Below, one piece after another: positions 14,729 through 23,610 of a stretch of DNA of 64,000 bases (the first letter of the stretch is position 1; each line of letters starts with the position of its first letter). Under the pieces are notes generated by a model. That model was not told the DNA's origin and did no database searches. It saw only the letters and a program-made list of their open reading frames with translations. Location: positions 62,001-126,000 of the forward strand of contig NZ_FZMZ01000006.1 of assembly GCF_900187325.1 (NCBI RefSeq), in the 5' to 3' direction. Source of the DNA: Virgibacillus ndiopensis. GTDB lineage: Bacteria > Bacillota > Bacilli > Bacillales > Amphibacillaceae. Both the position numbers and the translations under genes were made by a program.

Positions 14729-15940
14729 TTATTTGTCAAACTGTGTACGTTGTAAAAATTCCTGATAAATAGCTTCATACACAGGTCTATTTGTTAATAG
14801 CTCTAGTATCGTCAAAGCGATTGCCTTAGCCCCAACAATAAGCGCCTGATCTCCCTGCTCGGATTTGGCCGCTTCTCTGAATTCAACAGTATGGCCAATT
14901 AAATCAACTGGACCTATTTTGATATGTGGATGAATAGTCGGAACAACTTGACTAACATTACCTGCATCTGTAGATCCTAATGCCGTTCTTTCCACCGTAT
15001 TAACTGTCTCTCCTAATCCTTCAATTACATTTTTAAACACACTATCAAAACGTTTATTAATAATAAAATTGTCTACTTCGTTTTGAAATGCCGCTATTTT
15101 CACTGTAGCTCCGGTTGCTAAAGCAGCACCATTTGCGATGGCTTTAATCTTTTCGGTGACCTCGTTTAATACTGACCTTGTAGAAGCTCGGATAAAAAAC
15201 CTTGCTTTAGCATATTCTGGAACGATGTTTGGCGCATCACCGCCATTGGTAATAATACCGTGAATCCTTACATCAGCAGGTACATGCTGACGTAATGCAT
15301 TAATTCCATTGAACAGTTGAATAACTCCGTCTAAGGCATTAATCCCTTTCTCCGGATGTGCGGATGCATGTGCTGGTTTACCAAAAAACTCAAAATCAAG
15401 TGGATCAACAGCTAAACTTGGTCCAGTAAGATTTGTTTCATTACCTGGGTGAATCATAATGGCTGCATCAATATCCTCAAGTAACCCAGCTTTTACGAAG
15501 CTACCTTTTGCACTGCCGTTTGGTCCGCCTTCTTCTGCAGGCGTTCCAAGTACAACTAGCTCCCCGCCAACGTCATCAATTACTTTACTTAAGGCAACAG
15601 CTGCTGCAACACTCGTTGTTCCAATAATATTGTGTCCACATGCATGACCTATTTCTGGCAATGCATCATACTCAGCTAAAAAACCAATCCGAAGCCCTTC
15701 TTTCTTGCCTTTTCGTTTAGCTACAAATGCTGTTTCATGTCCTGCAATTCCTTTTTCAACGATGAACCCTGCTTCTCGAAGTATCTCTGTTAATAAATTT
15801 GATGCAAAAAACTCTTGGTTGCCAATTTCAGGATTGTCATGGATATCATGACTTGTTTTTATATATCGTTCTTTATTTTCCTCAATATTACTAGAGATAC
15901 GCTCCTTTATTTCTTCTATCCTGTTTGCTAAAACTGTCAT
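14729..15940 (-). CDS. M20-family amidohydrolase/aminoacylase in the methionine operon
   Basis: 403 aa from ATG 15938-15940 with GGGGTG 6 nt upstream; the GTG 9 nt earlier overlaps the RBS. It is a M20D-type dinuclear metallohydrolase, with EYDALP (90-95), HACGHN (99-104) and TPAEEGG (catalytic Glu about 136-137), then a dimerisation domain and a C-terminal H-containing segment. It is closest in feel to the AbgB/HipO-like N-acyl amino acid hydrolases. It starts 42 nt after metQ on the same strand, with no terminator between, so it is the fourth gene of the SAM-riboswitch-controlled operon. It plausibly frees methionine or a relative from an imported N-acyl or peptide form; the substrate is unknown. 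Confidence 0.85.
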   Translation of the reverse strand: MTVLANRIEEIKERISSNIEENKERYIKTSHDIHDNPEIGNQEFFASNLLTEILREAGFIVEKGIAGHETAFVAKRKGKKEGLRIGFLAEYDALPEIGHACGHNIIGTTSVAAAVALSKVIDDVGGELVVLGTPAEEGGPNGSAKGSFVKAGLLEDIDAAIMIHPGNETNLTGPSLAVDPLDFEFFGKPAHASAHPEKGINALDGVIQLFNGINALRQHVPADVRIHGIITNGGDAPNIVPEYAKARFFIRASTRSVLNEVTEKIKAIANGAALATGATVKIAAFQNEVDNFIINKRFDSVFKNVIEGLGETVNTVERTALGSTDAGNVSQVVPTIHPHIKIGPVDLIGHTVEFREAAKSEQGDQALIVGAKAIALTILELLTNRPVYEAIYQEFLQRTQFDK

Positions 15941-15981
15941 TCCAATCACCCCATAATAAAATTTTTTTATTCCAAAACTAC

Positions 15982-16797
15982 TTACCAGCCAATTTTGTCT
16001 AACGATACAAATGTTGGAATTTGGTTCCCATCGTATTCTTCCTTAATCAATTGTTTTACATCGTCGGATTGATAGATGTCTGCTAGCTTCTGTAACACTT
16101 TATTATCCTTGTCTTCTTCATTGACAGCGATAATATTTATATATGGTGTTGCTGTTTCACTTTCATGAAATATGGAATCATCTAACGGACTGAATCCAGC
16201 ATCAACGGCAATCCCATTATTAATAATAGATGCATCCACATCTGGTAAAACACGTGGTGTTTGAGCGGCTACAAGTGTTTCAAACTGTAGATTTTTAGGA
16301 TTTTCCACAATCTTATCTACCGATCCGTTACCATCAAAACCTTCTTCTAATTTAATCAATCCTGCCTCCTGAAGCAGTAACAATCCACGCCCCATATTCG
16401 TCGCTTCTTTTGGCAAAGCAATCGTTGCTCCTTCCGGTAAATCCTCTACTGCATCATGCTTTTCAGAGTATAATCCCATTGGTGCTATAACAGTAGTAGC
16501 AATTGGTACTAAATCCAAATTATGTTCTTTAATAAATGCATCAAAATAGGATACAGTCTGAAATGCATTTGCATCAAGTTCACCCTCTGCTAGTGCAAGG
16601 TTTGGCTGTACATAATCGGAAAATCGAACGATCTCAACGTTAATTCCTTCTTCTTTAGCTTTTTCCGCCACAAAATCCCAAATTGTTGTATCAGATCCAC
16701 TGATCCCCACCTTAACTGTCGATTCATCTTTGCTTGAGCACGCACTAACAAATACCGCTAAACTAATAAGTAATACTATAAGACCAAATTTTTTCAT
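15982..16797 (-). CDS. metQ: D/L-methionine ABC transporter substrate-binding lipoprotein
   Basis: 271 aa from ATG 16795-16797 (AGGAGA 9 nt upstream); longer in-frame readings run into metI and are rejected. It has a lipoprotein signal with lipobox VSAC (C20). The mature NlpA-type domain shows VEIVRFSDYVQPNLALAEGELDANAFQ and PKEATNMGRGLLLLQEAGLI, typical of MetQ. It is anchored to the outer face of the membrane and delivers methionine to MetI/MetN. Third gene of metN-metI-metQ-M20, under tandem SAM riboswitches. Confidence 0.94.
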   Translation of the reverse strand: MKKFGLIVLLISLAVFVSACSSKDESTVKVGISGSDTTIWDFVAEKAKEEGINVEIVRFSDYVQPNLALAEGELDANAFQTVSYFDAFIKEHNLDLVPIATTVIAPMGLYSEKHDAVEDLPEGATIALPKEATNMGRGLLLLQEAGLIKLEEGFDGNGSVDKIVENPKNLQFETLVAAQTPRVLPDVDASIINNGIAVDAGFSPLDDSIFHESETATPYINIIAVNEEDKDNKVLQKLADIYQSDDVKQLIKEEYDGNQIPTFVSLDKIGW

Positions 16798-16840
16798 GTT
16801 GTTTTCTCTCCTTTTTGTCTGTTTACGAAACGCTTTTGAA

Positions 16841-17491
16841 TTAGCGCCTTCTAATTTTTTTCGATAAAATATTGCCTGTTGTTTGCAACCCTTGGACCAT
16901 GACAACAAGAATTGCTACCGTAATTATCATCACAACGGTGTCAAAACGTTGATATCCGTAAGTTATTGCTAAATCACCAAGACCACCGCCACCAATTGCA
17001 CCAGCCATTGCAGAAGCTCCAACTAGCCCAATTGTTGCAATCGTCAACCCTAAAATGAGTGAGCTTAAGGCTTCTGGTAGCAAAAAACGAACAATAATTT
17101 GTCTTGGCGTCGCTCCCATTGCCTGCGCCGCTTCCATTACACCGGGATCAACTTCAAGTAAGGAATTTTCAATCAATCTAGCAATGTATGGTCCTGAAAA
17201 AAGCACCATCGGAACAATTGCTGCTGCAGTTCCAATGGAAGTCCCAACAATTAATCGCGTAAAAGGGATAACAGCAACCATCAAAATGATAAATGGAATG
17301 GAACGAAACACGTTCACCACTGCATTTAATACGTTAAAGACGGGTGCATTTTCCCATAAATGACCTTTTCGTGTTACAACTAAAAGAATTCCTAAAGGTA
17401 ACCCGATTATTGTTGCAAAAGCTAATGAAAATGCCACCATTGAAATAGTTTCTTGTAATGCTATAAGGATTTGATCCCAATCAACTAACAT
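16841..17491 (-). CDS. metI: Methionine ABC transporter permease
   Basis: 216 aa with five predicted membrane segments and the cytoplasmic EAA loop EAAQAMGATPRQIIVRFLLPEA, which couples to the ATPase. It is full length for MetI/MetP. Its start overlaps the end of metN by 11 nt, implying translational coupling. The tail AGAIGGGGLGDLAITYGYQRF is a family signature. Confidence 0.94.
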   Translation of the reverse strand: MLVDWDQILIALQETISMVAFSLAFATIIGLPLGILLVVTRKGHLWENAPVFNVLNAVVNVFRSIPFIILMVAVIPFTRLIVGTSIGTAAAIVPMVLFSGPYIARLIENSLLEVDPGVMEAAQAMGATPRQIIVRFLLPEALSSLILGLTIATIGLVGASAMAGAIGGGGLGDLAITYGYQRFDTVVMIITVAILVVMVQGLQTTGNILSKKIRRR

Positions 17492-18512
17492 TGTCCAACA
17501 CCTCCTTAACCGTTACTTCTTGTTGGTTAATATGCATAATAACTCTACTAATCTCCTTTGCTTCACCCTCAAATTTGACTATTAAATTACCAAATGGAGT
17601 TCCTTGTAGCTCCGTTATACTACCAAACAAGACATTTACTTCGACATCAAACTGTTTAGCTATTTGTGAGAGTAATGGAGCTCCAGCAGATTCTCCAACA
17701 AAAACAATACGGTAAATTTGACTAGTAGATTCTTGTGACTGTATCAATTGATGAACCGATTCTGGTATTTCATCATGCATAACCGTACTTACGAAATTAT
17801 GAGCAATTTCCGTTTTTGGCTGGGCAAATACATCAAAAACAGATCCTGCTTCAATGACTTTTCCTTGATCAAGCACAGCAACCTTATCGCATATCTCTCG
17901 GATAACTCCCATCTCATGCGTGATTATCAAAATGGTAATGTTATATTCCTTATTAATTCGTTTTAAAAGATCTAAAATAGATTGTGTTGTTTGTGGATCA
18001 AGTGCTGATGTTGCTTCATCACATAACAAGACAGAAGGCTGTGTTGAAAGCGCACGTGCAATTCCAATCCGTTGTTTTTGACCACCTGATAATTGGTCCG
18101 GGTAATTATCCGCCTTATCTCGTAGTCCAACAAAATCCAACAATTCGTAAACTCGTTTCTTCACTTCTTCTTTTGGTGTCTTCGTTAATAACAATGGCAT
18201 TGCCACATTCGTAAATACTGTTTTTGAATTAAGCAGATTAAAGTGTTGAAAAATCATCCCGATATTTCGTTTGGCCTCCCGCAACTCTTTGGGAGACAGA
18301 CTGAGCAAATCTTGGTTATTTACAACAACTTTCCCTGAAGTCGGTCGCTCGAGTAAATTTACACAACGGATCAGTGAACTTTTACCTGCACCACTGAATC
18401 CAATAACACCATATATTTCGCCTTTTTCGATATGCAAATCAACGTCATCTAACGCTTTCACTTGTTTTCCTGTGCTTTCATAAATTTTTGTTACTTTCTC
18501 AAACGTAATCAT
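17481..18512 (-). CDS. metN: Methionine ABC transporter ATP-binding protein
   Basis: 343 aa from the second of two adjacent ATGs, 6 nt after AGGAGG (the first is only 3 nt away). Walker A GFSGAGKSS (about 38-46), ABC signature LSGGQKQR, Walker B VLLCDEATSALDP and the H-loop ITHEM are present. The C-terminal NIL domain (about 265-343) is the methionine-sensing domain of MetN. The leader of more than 400 nt includes two SAM-I riboswitches and a pair of repeat elements. Confidence 0.95.
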   Translation of the reverse strand: MITFEKVTKIYESTGKQVKALDDVDLHIEKGEIYGVIGFSGAGKSSLIRCVNLLERPTSGKVVVNNQDLLSLSPKELREAKRNIGMIFQHFNLLNSKTVFTNVAMPLLLTKTPKEEVKKRVYELLDFVGLRDKADNYPDQLSGGQKQRIGIARALSTQPSVLLCDEATSALDPQTTQSILDLLKRINKEYNITILIITHEMGVIREICDKVAVLDQGKVIEAGSVFDVFAQPKTEIAHNFVSTVMHDEIPESVHQLIQSQESTSQIYRIVFVGESAGAPLLSQIAKQFDVEVNVLFGSITELQGTPFGNLIVKFEGEAKEISRVIMHINQQEVTVKEVLDNVS

Positions 18513-18557
18513 CATTTCCCTCCTTAAAAAATAAGACCCTTTTCGTAAATATCTTTG

Positions 18558-18948
18558 TTTTTAACCTTGTAGCTAACACAAAATGCGACGTAACAAAAAC
18601 GTGATTTCCGCTCCGGGCAGTCACGCACCTTAGGGTGGCTAGAGAGCCTCCTCGTATTAACGCACTCCAAGGGTCTCACCGATGCCTTTCATCCCCTAGG
18701 AGTCGAACCCACAGCGAAGATCATTGATATTAAGTGATGAATGGTACAGAATTATAAACACCCAACCCTAGCGAAGGAAAACACGGAGACTGATATGAAC
18801 GAAACTCCTGCGGGAAAGCGAAGACGATGAGACCCCACAGGGAGCGGTCTTTGCAAGCGAGGAGGCTCAGCGCGAGCCCGCGGAAAGCGTAGTATTTTTC
18901 CGTAGCGGTAACTGGTCGCGAACAAAATTCAAAATTACGTCATATTTT
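18558..18948. repeat. Paired intergenic hairpin elements (family A) in the metN leader
   Basis: Two GC-rich units face each other (about 18595-18720 and 18770-18908). They contain GAGCCTCCTCG/GGGTCTCA in one orientation and TGAGACCCC/CGAGGAGGCTC in the other. The pair is framed by AAAATGCGACGTAA (18580-18593) and its inverted partner TTACGTCATATTTT (18935-18948). An upstream block TTTTAACCTTGTAG is shared with the pair at 37867-38348. Transcribed as part of the metN 5' region. Confidence 0.75.
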
Positions 18949-18975
18949 CTACAACAATCTTTTAGAAACAGCCAA

Positions 18976-19134
18976 ATATAAAAATGCCTCTCCTTAATAA
19001 AAATGAAGAGGCATCTATATTTTTCCTCTTCTTATCTATCAAGCTTGTTGCTTGCTGGATTTGGCACAGTACTTTACATAAAGTCCGCTGCCGAGGTATC
19101 AATGGGCCAGTCCCTCCACCTCTCTAAATAAGAA
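18976..19134 (-). promoter_or_regulatory. SAM-I riboswitch (S-box), second of tandem pair
   Basis: Minus strand shows the S-box core: CTTCTTATTTAGAGAGGTGG, then AGGGACTGGCCC, CTCGGCAGC and the closing AAGAAG. It is followed by an intrinsic terminator, ATGCCTCT..AGAGGCATTTTT (about 18977-19015). SAM binding should stop transcription before metN. Confidence 0.92.
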
Positions 19135-19161
19135 GTTAACACGTATTCAGTTTTTAAAATT

Positions 19162-19323
19162 AAAAAATCTCTCCTTATAAAAATAAGAAGAGATTGCAAA
19201 CGTAAGCACACTCTTCTTATTTTTCAAGCTAATGCTTGTTGGATTTAGCACAGTACTTTAACTATAAAGTCCGCTGCCGAGGTATCAATGGGCCAATTCC
19301 CTCCACCTCTCTAAATAAGAAGT
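19162..19323 (-). promoter_or_regulatory. SAM-I riboswitch (S-box), first of tandem pair
   Basis: Complete S-box aptamer (about 19211-19323) nearly identical in its core to the second copy. It has its own terminator, AATCTCTTCTTAT / ATAAGGAGAGATT plus T-run (19162-19195). A promoter candidate TTGACA (19374-19379) / TAAAGT (19351-19356) with 17-bp spacing lies just upstream. Confidence 0.92.
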
Positions 19324-19412
19324 TCAATTATTCAATTTAATATGATATATACTTTACTATCGGTAGTTATTTTTGTCAATTGTTTTTTTATTCTTTTTTG
19401 CAGGAAAATTCA

Positions 19413-20780
19413 TTAAGACAACTTTTTATCTCTAACAGTCAAACTATTTAAACGATCCGCCAAACCTAGTTTATGACTAGCCGGAACATTCTCTTCAGTT
19501 AAAAGTACTTCTTTTAGCTCATAAGCATTTGACCCATGTTCGGCAAAGTCCAAACCTGCAATTTCTTCTTCCTCTGACACCCTGATAGATGAAAAACGTG
19601 AAATTACAAATATAAATACTCCAACGGTTATCATCGTCCAAGCAACTACTGCAATCACACCAATCAGTTGTACAATTAATTGTGAGAATCCACCACCATA
19701 AAATAAACCAGTTGAGGTAGAGAATAACCCTACTGCAAGTGTACCCCAAATACCACAAATCCCATGAACTGTGATAGCTCCGACTGGATCATCAATTCTT
19801 AATTTTGTATCTAGAAAACGGATACCCTCTACAAGAAATACACCGGATAGTAACCCAACGATTATGGAACCACCTAGCGAGATTTCAGCACAACCTGCAG
19901 TAATTCCTACAAGCCCTGCTAAAACACCATTTAATGATAACGAAGCATCAACCCGTTTGAAGCGAATTTTTGTATATAATGCTGATGATACTAATGCCGC
20001 TGACGTTGATAGCAATGTCGTTCCAATGACCATTGGCACTAGACTAGGATCTGCCGCTAATGTGCTTCCCCCATTAAATCCAAACCATCCTAACCATAGA
20101 ATAAATACGCCAAGTGCTCCAATAGGGATGTTATGTCCTGGTATTACGTTCACCTTTTTACCACTGTATTTACCAACACGTGGTCCTAAAAATAACACGA
20201 CAGTCAGTGCTCCAACAGCTCCTGTCAAATGCACCACCGTTGAACCAGCAAAGTCACTGAACCCTAATGCTGTTAACCACCCATCTCCTTGCCATATCCA
20301 ATGACCTACTACTGGATAAATTACCGCGGTCATAGCAATGACAACTAGTACATAGCTACCAAATTTCATCCGTTCCGCAACTGCACCAGAAATGATAGTA
20401 GCACATGTAGCAACAAACATCGCTTGGAATACAAAGAAACTTATATCTTCTACACCACTTAAAAGAAATCCATCAGAACCAACGATTGACCCTGCAGATG
20501 TCCCAAACATTAATCCGTACCCGACAATAAAAAATAACAACGAAGCCATACTAATAGTTATAAAGTTTTTCATTAAAATATTTAATGAATTTTTAGCCCT
20601 CGTGAATCCCGATTCAACCATCGCAAAACCAGCATGCATAAAAAATACAAGAAATGCACCTAACATTACCCAAACTAAATCAACTGATAATTGAAGGGAT
20701 TCTGTAGTAGGCGTTGCTGCATAAACTGGAGATGCAATCAATAAAAATAACACGAACAAAAGCGTACTTTTCTTAAACAT
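19413..20780 (-). CDS. amtB: Ammonium transporter
   Basis: 455 aa Amt-family channel. A cleavable-looking N-terminal signal (to about AYAA) precedes about 11 membrane helices. Conserved stretches include FVFQAMFVATCATIISGAVAERM, GHWIWQGDGWL and the twin-His HGICGIWGT. It conducts NH4+/NH3 across the membrane at low ammonium. The C-terminal cytosolic tail EEIAGLDFAEHGSNAYEL is the segment that contacts the PII protein. It starts 20 nt after glnK, which precedes it: the reverse of the B. subtilis nrgA-nrgB order. No clear terminator is seen after it. Confidence 0.94.
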   Translation of the reverse strand: MFKKSTLLFVLFLLIASPVYAATPTTESLQLSVDLVWVMLGAFLVFFMHAGFAMVESGFTRAKNSLNILMKNFITISMASLLFFIVGYGLMFGTSAGSIVGSDGFLLSGVEDISFFVFQAMFVATCATIISGAVAERMKFGSYVLVVIAMTAVIYPVVGHWIWQGDGWLTALGFSDFAGSTVVHLTGAVGALTVVLFLGPRVGKYSGKKVNVIPGHNIPIGALGVFILWLGWFGFNGGSTLAADPSLVPMVIGTTLLSTSAALVSSALYTKIRFKRVDASLSLNGVLAGLVGITAGCAEISLGGSIIVGLLSGVFLVEGIRFLDTKLRIDDPVGAITVHGICGIWGTLAVGLFSTSTGLFYGGGFSQLIVQLIGVIAVVAWTMITVGVFIFVISRFSSIRVSEEEEIAGLDFAEHGSNAYELKEVLLTEENVPASHKLGLADRLNSLTVRDKKLS

Positions 20781-20800
20781 GTAAATTCCTCCTCATTTTT

Positions 20801-21142
20801 TTAAAGAACTGCATTTATTCCATGTTCTCCCGTGCGAATACGTATTACCTCTTCAATAGGATGAATGAATATCTTTCCGTCGCCAACTTTTCCTGTGCTG
20901 CAACTATCAATTATGAGATTAACGATTTCATCCACTTGATCGTTTTCCACCACCATTTCAACTTTTATCTTAGGCAGTAATTGAATTTGAAAAGTAGTCC
21001 CACGAAAAACTCCTTTTTGCCCTTTTTGCTTACCAGTTCCAGCTGCCTCTGTCACAGTTAGGCCACCAATTCCTATTGAAGAAAGCTTATTGCGAAGTTC
21101 CTGAAACTTTTCTGGCCGAATAATAGTTTCGATCTTTTTCAT
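20801..21142 (-). CDS. glnK: PII-family nitrogen regulatory protein
   Basis: 113 aa, full length. The trimeric signal protein binds ATP/2-oxoglutarate and gates AmtB, and in Bacillus also affects TnrA. The B-loop region SCSTGKVGDGKIFIHPIEEVIRIRTGE is well conserved. In the T-loop, the tyrosine modified in enteric PII is replaced by phenylalanine (VFRGTTFQ), so uridylylation is not expected. First gene of glnK-amtB; two GlnR/TnrA-type boxes sit at its promoter. Confidence 0.93.
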   Translation of the reverse strand: MKKIETIIRPEKFQELRNKLSSIGIGGLTVTEAAGTGKQKGQKGVFRGTTFQIQLLPKIKVEMVVENDQVDEIVNLIIDSCSTGKVGDGKIFIHPIEEVIRIRTGEHGINAVL

Positions 21143-21163
21143 TTTATCACCTCTTTTTCTTTA

Positions 21164-21180
21164 TGTTAGTTTTCCTTACA
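21164..21180. promoter_or_regulatory. GlnR/TnrA box, downstream copy
   Basis: TGTTAGTTTTCCTTACA fits TGTNAN7TNACA exactly. It lies between the predicted start point and the glnK RBS, a position suited to repression. Confidence 0.7.
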
Positions 21181-21186
21181 TTAATT

Positions 21187-21228
21187 TGTTATGTTTAATA
21201 TCATAATAGGTATTGAAATAAAATTCAA
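21187..21228 (-). promoter_or_regulatory. glnK promoter with an overlapping GlnR/TnrA-like box
   Basis: TTGAAT (21223-21228), 17-bp spacer, TATGAT (21200-21205). TGTTATGTTTAATATCA (21187-21203) matches the GlnR/TnrA pattern with one mismatch and covers the -10. Its centre is 23 bp from the downstream box. Confidence 0.6.
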
Positions 21229-21301
21229 GTGTTTTTAGTTTAATTTTTTAAAAATTTAAACTAAAACGGTTTCATTAAAGATCAATATTGTAAATAAACC
21301 T

Positions 21302-21342
21302 AACAAAAAAGAGTTTGGATGTCTCCATCCAAACTCTTCCAT
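21302..21342 (-). terminator. serS terminator
   Basis: AGAGTTTGGATG / CATCCAAACTCT around a 4-nt loop, followed by TTTTTT on the minus strand. Confidence 0.88.
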
Positions 21343-21373
21343 ATAGTGGTCTTTTATATACGCTTTGGTAAAC

Positions 21374-22648
21374 TTACTTAATTACTTGTCTGCCACCCAT
21401 ATACGGACGCAGAACTTCTGGAACAACAACAGATCCATCTTCCTGTTGATAATTTTCTAAAATAGCTGCAACAGTTCGACCAAGTGCTAAGCCAGAACCA
21501 TTAAGTGTGTGTACAAATTCTGGTTTGCCTTTATCCTCACGACGGAAACGAATACCTGCACGTCTAGCTTGGAAATCTTCAAAATTTGAACAAGAAGAAA
21601 TTTCACGATATGTTTCTTGACTTGGAATCCATACTTCAATATCGTATTTTTTTGCTGCAGTAAATCCTAAATCGCCAGTACACATACTCATAACACGATA
21701 TGGTAATTTCAGTAGCTGTAATACTTTTTCAGCGTTTGATGTTAGTGTTTCTAATGCCTCATATGATTCCTCAGGCTTCACAAACTGAACAAGCTCAACT
21801 TTGTTAAATTGATGCTGACGAATCAATCCTCGTGTATCACGTCCAGCAGATCCTGCTTCAGATCGAAAGCATGCACTAAAGGCAACATATTTTTTCGGTA
21901 AATCATCACTTGTTAAAATATCATCACGATGATAATTCGTCACTGGTACCTCAGCAGTAGGAACTAAGAAATAATCCCAATCAACAAGTTTAAATGCATC
22001 CTCTTCAAACTTAGGTAATTGTCCAGTTCCTGTCATACTTGTTCGGTTCACAATGTAAGGTGGTAACATTTCTTCGTAACCATGTTCATCGGCATGTAAA
22101 TCCATCATAAAGTTTAACAAAGCACGCTCTAATCGTGCTCCTTGACCCTTATAAAACACAAATCGACTTCCAGCAACTTTGGCGCCACCTTCAAAATCTA
22201 ATATACCCAAGTCAGTCGCGATATCCCAATGCGGCTTAGCTTCAACGTTAAAGCTAGGAATGTCTCCCCATTTACGTGCCTCCACATTATCATCTTCGTC
22301 CTCACCAACTGGAACACTTTCATGAGGAAGGTTGGGGATGGACAGCATAATGTGGGCTAACTTTTCTTCAATTTCTTTTAATTCTGTGTCCAATACTTTG
22401 ATTTGCTCGCCAACCTCACGCATTTCCTTAATAGCAGCGTCAGCATCCTTCTTCTCTTTTTTCAATACTGAAATTTTCTGTGAAGCTTCATTTCGTTTTG
22501 CCTTTAATTGTTCTGTCTCAGCTATTAACGCCCGACGACGTGAATCAAGTTCCCCAAACTTATCTAATTCTGATAAATCCTCACCACGATGAACTAACTT
22601 TTCTTTCACTTCTTGAAAATTGTTACGTAAATACTTCATATCAAGCAT
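21374..22648 (-). CDS. serS: Seryl-tRNA synthetase
   Basis: 424 aa class II synthetase. The N-terminal tRNA-binding coiled coil (about 27-105, rich in E/K) precedes the catalytic core. Motif 2 is [25 protein letters not shown] and motif 3 is [17 protein letters not shown]. It charges tRNA-Ser. GAGGAGG precedes the ATG. Transcribed alone behind a serine T-box, with its own terminator. Confidence 0.97.
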   Translation of the reverse strand: MLDMKYLRNNFQEVKEKLVHRGEDLSELDKFGELDSRRRALIAETEQLKAKRNEASQKISVLKKEKKDADAAIKEMREVGEQIKVLDTELKEIEEKLAHIMLSIPNLPHESVPVGEDEDDNVEARKWGDIPSFNVEAKPHWDIATDLGILDFEGGAKVAGSRFVFYKGQGARLERALLNFMMDLHADEHGYEEMLPPYIVNRTSMTGTGQLPKFEEDAFKLVDWDYFLVPTAEVPVTNYHRDDILTSDDLPKKYVAFSACFRSEAGSAGRDTRGLIRQHQFNKVELVQFVKPEESYEALETLTSNAEKVLQLLKLPYRVMSMCTGDLGFTAAKKYDIEVWIPSQETYREISSCSNFEDFQARRAGIRFRREDKGKPEFVHTLNGSGLALGRTVAAILENYQQEDGSVVVPEVLRPYMGGRQVIK

Positions 22649-22681
22649 TATAAAATCCTCCTCATTCTAAAAAAATATAAA

Positions 22682-22935
22682 AAACTCCCGCCCCTAAAAT
22701 AGGGACGAGAGTATGGTTCCCGCGTTGCCACCCTTATTGAAGAGAAAACTCTTCCGGCTCACAGTTGATAACGGTACTTAACCGGGTTTATTTACTAAAG
22801 CTTCGTTCAATAAACCAGTTCAAGGATGGATTCACGGCATTCCCACATCGATTCACACCGACCATCGACTCTCTTTAGAATGAATACCGTTACTATTTCC
22901 TATCAATACTATTAAGGGTGTTCATTTATCTCGCC
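22682..22935 (-). promoter_or_regulatory. T-box leader (serine)
   Basis: The minus strand has the T-box motif GGGTGGCAACGCGGG (22719-22733) and a terminator stem AACTCCCGCCCC/GGGACGAGAGT (22683-22713). In Stem I the context GTGAA-TCC-ATCC gives a UCC serine specifier. This suits serS immediately downstream. Confidence 0.92.
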
Positions 22936-23004
22936 TAGACGAACAGTAAAAACCCTACTAAATGAGGTTTCACTTTATTACATAACATCATAGCTAATAT
23001 TTTA

Positions 23005-23595
23005 CTAAGAAGCAAGTGTTTTCTTAGATTCTTCCACTATTGCAACAAAATATTCAATAAAACGATTGTCATCTGTTAATTCAGGGTGAAAGGCAGTACA
23101 TATATAATGACCTTGTTTGGCTGCTACAATTTTATCTTGATAAGTTGCAAGAACTTCTACATCTGGACCCACTTCTAAAACATACGGTGCACGAATGAAA
23201 ACTGCATTAAAATCAGCTGCAACATGTTCAATTTTGAGTTCTGCTTCAAAGCTTGCAACCTGACGACCGAATGCATTTCGAGCAACCTTCATATCAATTA
23301 ATTCGAGATGTGCCTGATCCTGACCCTCAATCGCACTTGCCAACAATATCAGCCCAGCACATGTACCAAAAATTGGCTTTCCTTGTATACCGAATTCCTG
23401 AAGCGCTGTGAAAAATCCATAGCTATCAATAAGCCTGCGCATTGTTGTACTTTCTCCACCAGGAAGAATTAATCCATCAATTTCATCAAGTTGTTCTGTA
23501 CGTTTAATTTCAACAGCTTTTGCACCAGATGCTTCGATCGAACGAATATGTTCACGAACGGCACCTTGTAATGCAAGTACACCAATCGTTGTCAT
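23005..23595 (-). CDS. pdxT: Pyridoxal 5'-phosphate synthase glutaminase subunit
   Basis: 196 aa class I glutamine amidotransferase. It has oxyanion/first motif [10 protein letters not shown], nucleophile cysteine in FGTCAGLI (about C79) and the C-terminal His-Glu pair in [10 protein letters not shown]. It supplies ammonia to PdxS in the 24-subunit PLP synthase. The gap to pdxS is 15 nt, and an AAGGA site precedes the ATG. Confidence 0.96.
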   Translation of the reverse strand: MTTIGVLALQGAVREHIRSIEASGAKAVEIKRTEQLDEIDGLILPGGESTTMRRLIDSYGFFTALQEFGIQGKPIFGTCAGLILLASAIEGQDQAHLELIDMKVARNAFGRQVASFEAELKIEHVAADFNAVFIRAPYVLEVGPDVEVLATYQDKIVAAKQGHYICTAFHPELTDDNRFIEYFVAIVEESKKTLAS

Positions 23596-23610
23596 ACCAA
23601 TTCCTTCTTT

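Noticed and set aside
19771-20694. Long plus-strand frames (177 and 100 codons) opposite amtB
   Set aside because: They are antisense shadows of a clear transporter gene, without RBS or family features; the same reasoning applies to antisense frames over gyrA, gyrB, dnaA, dnaN and murE.
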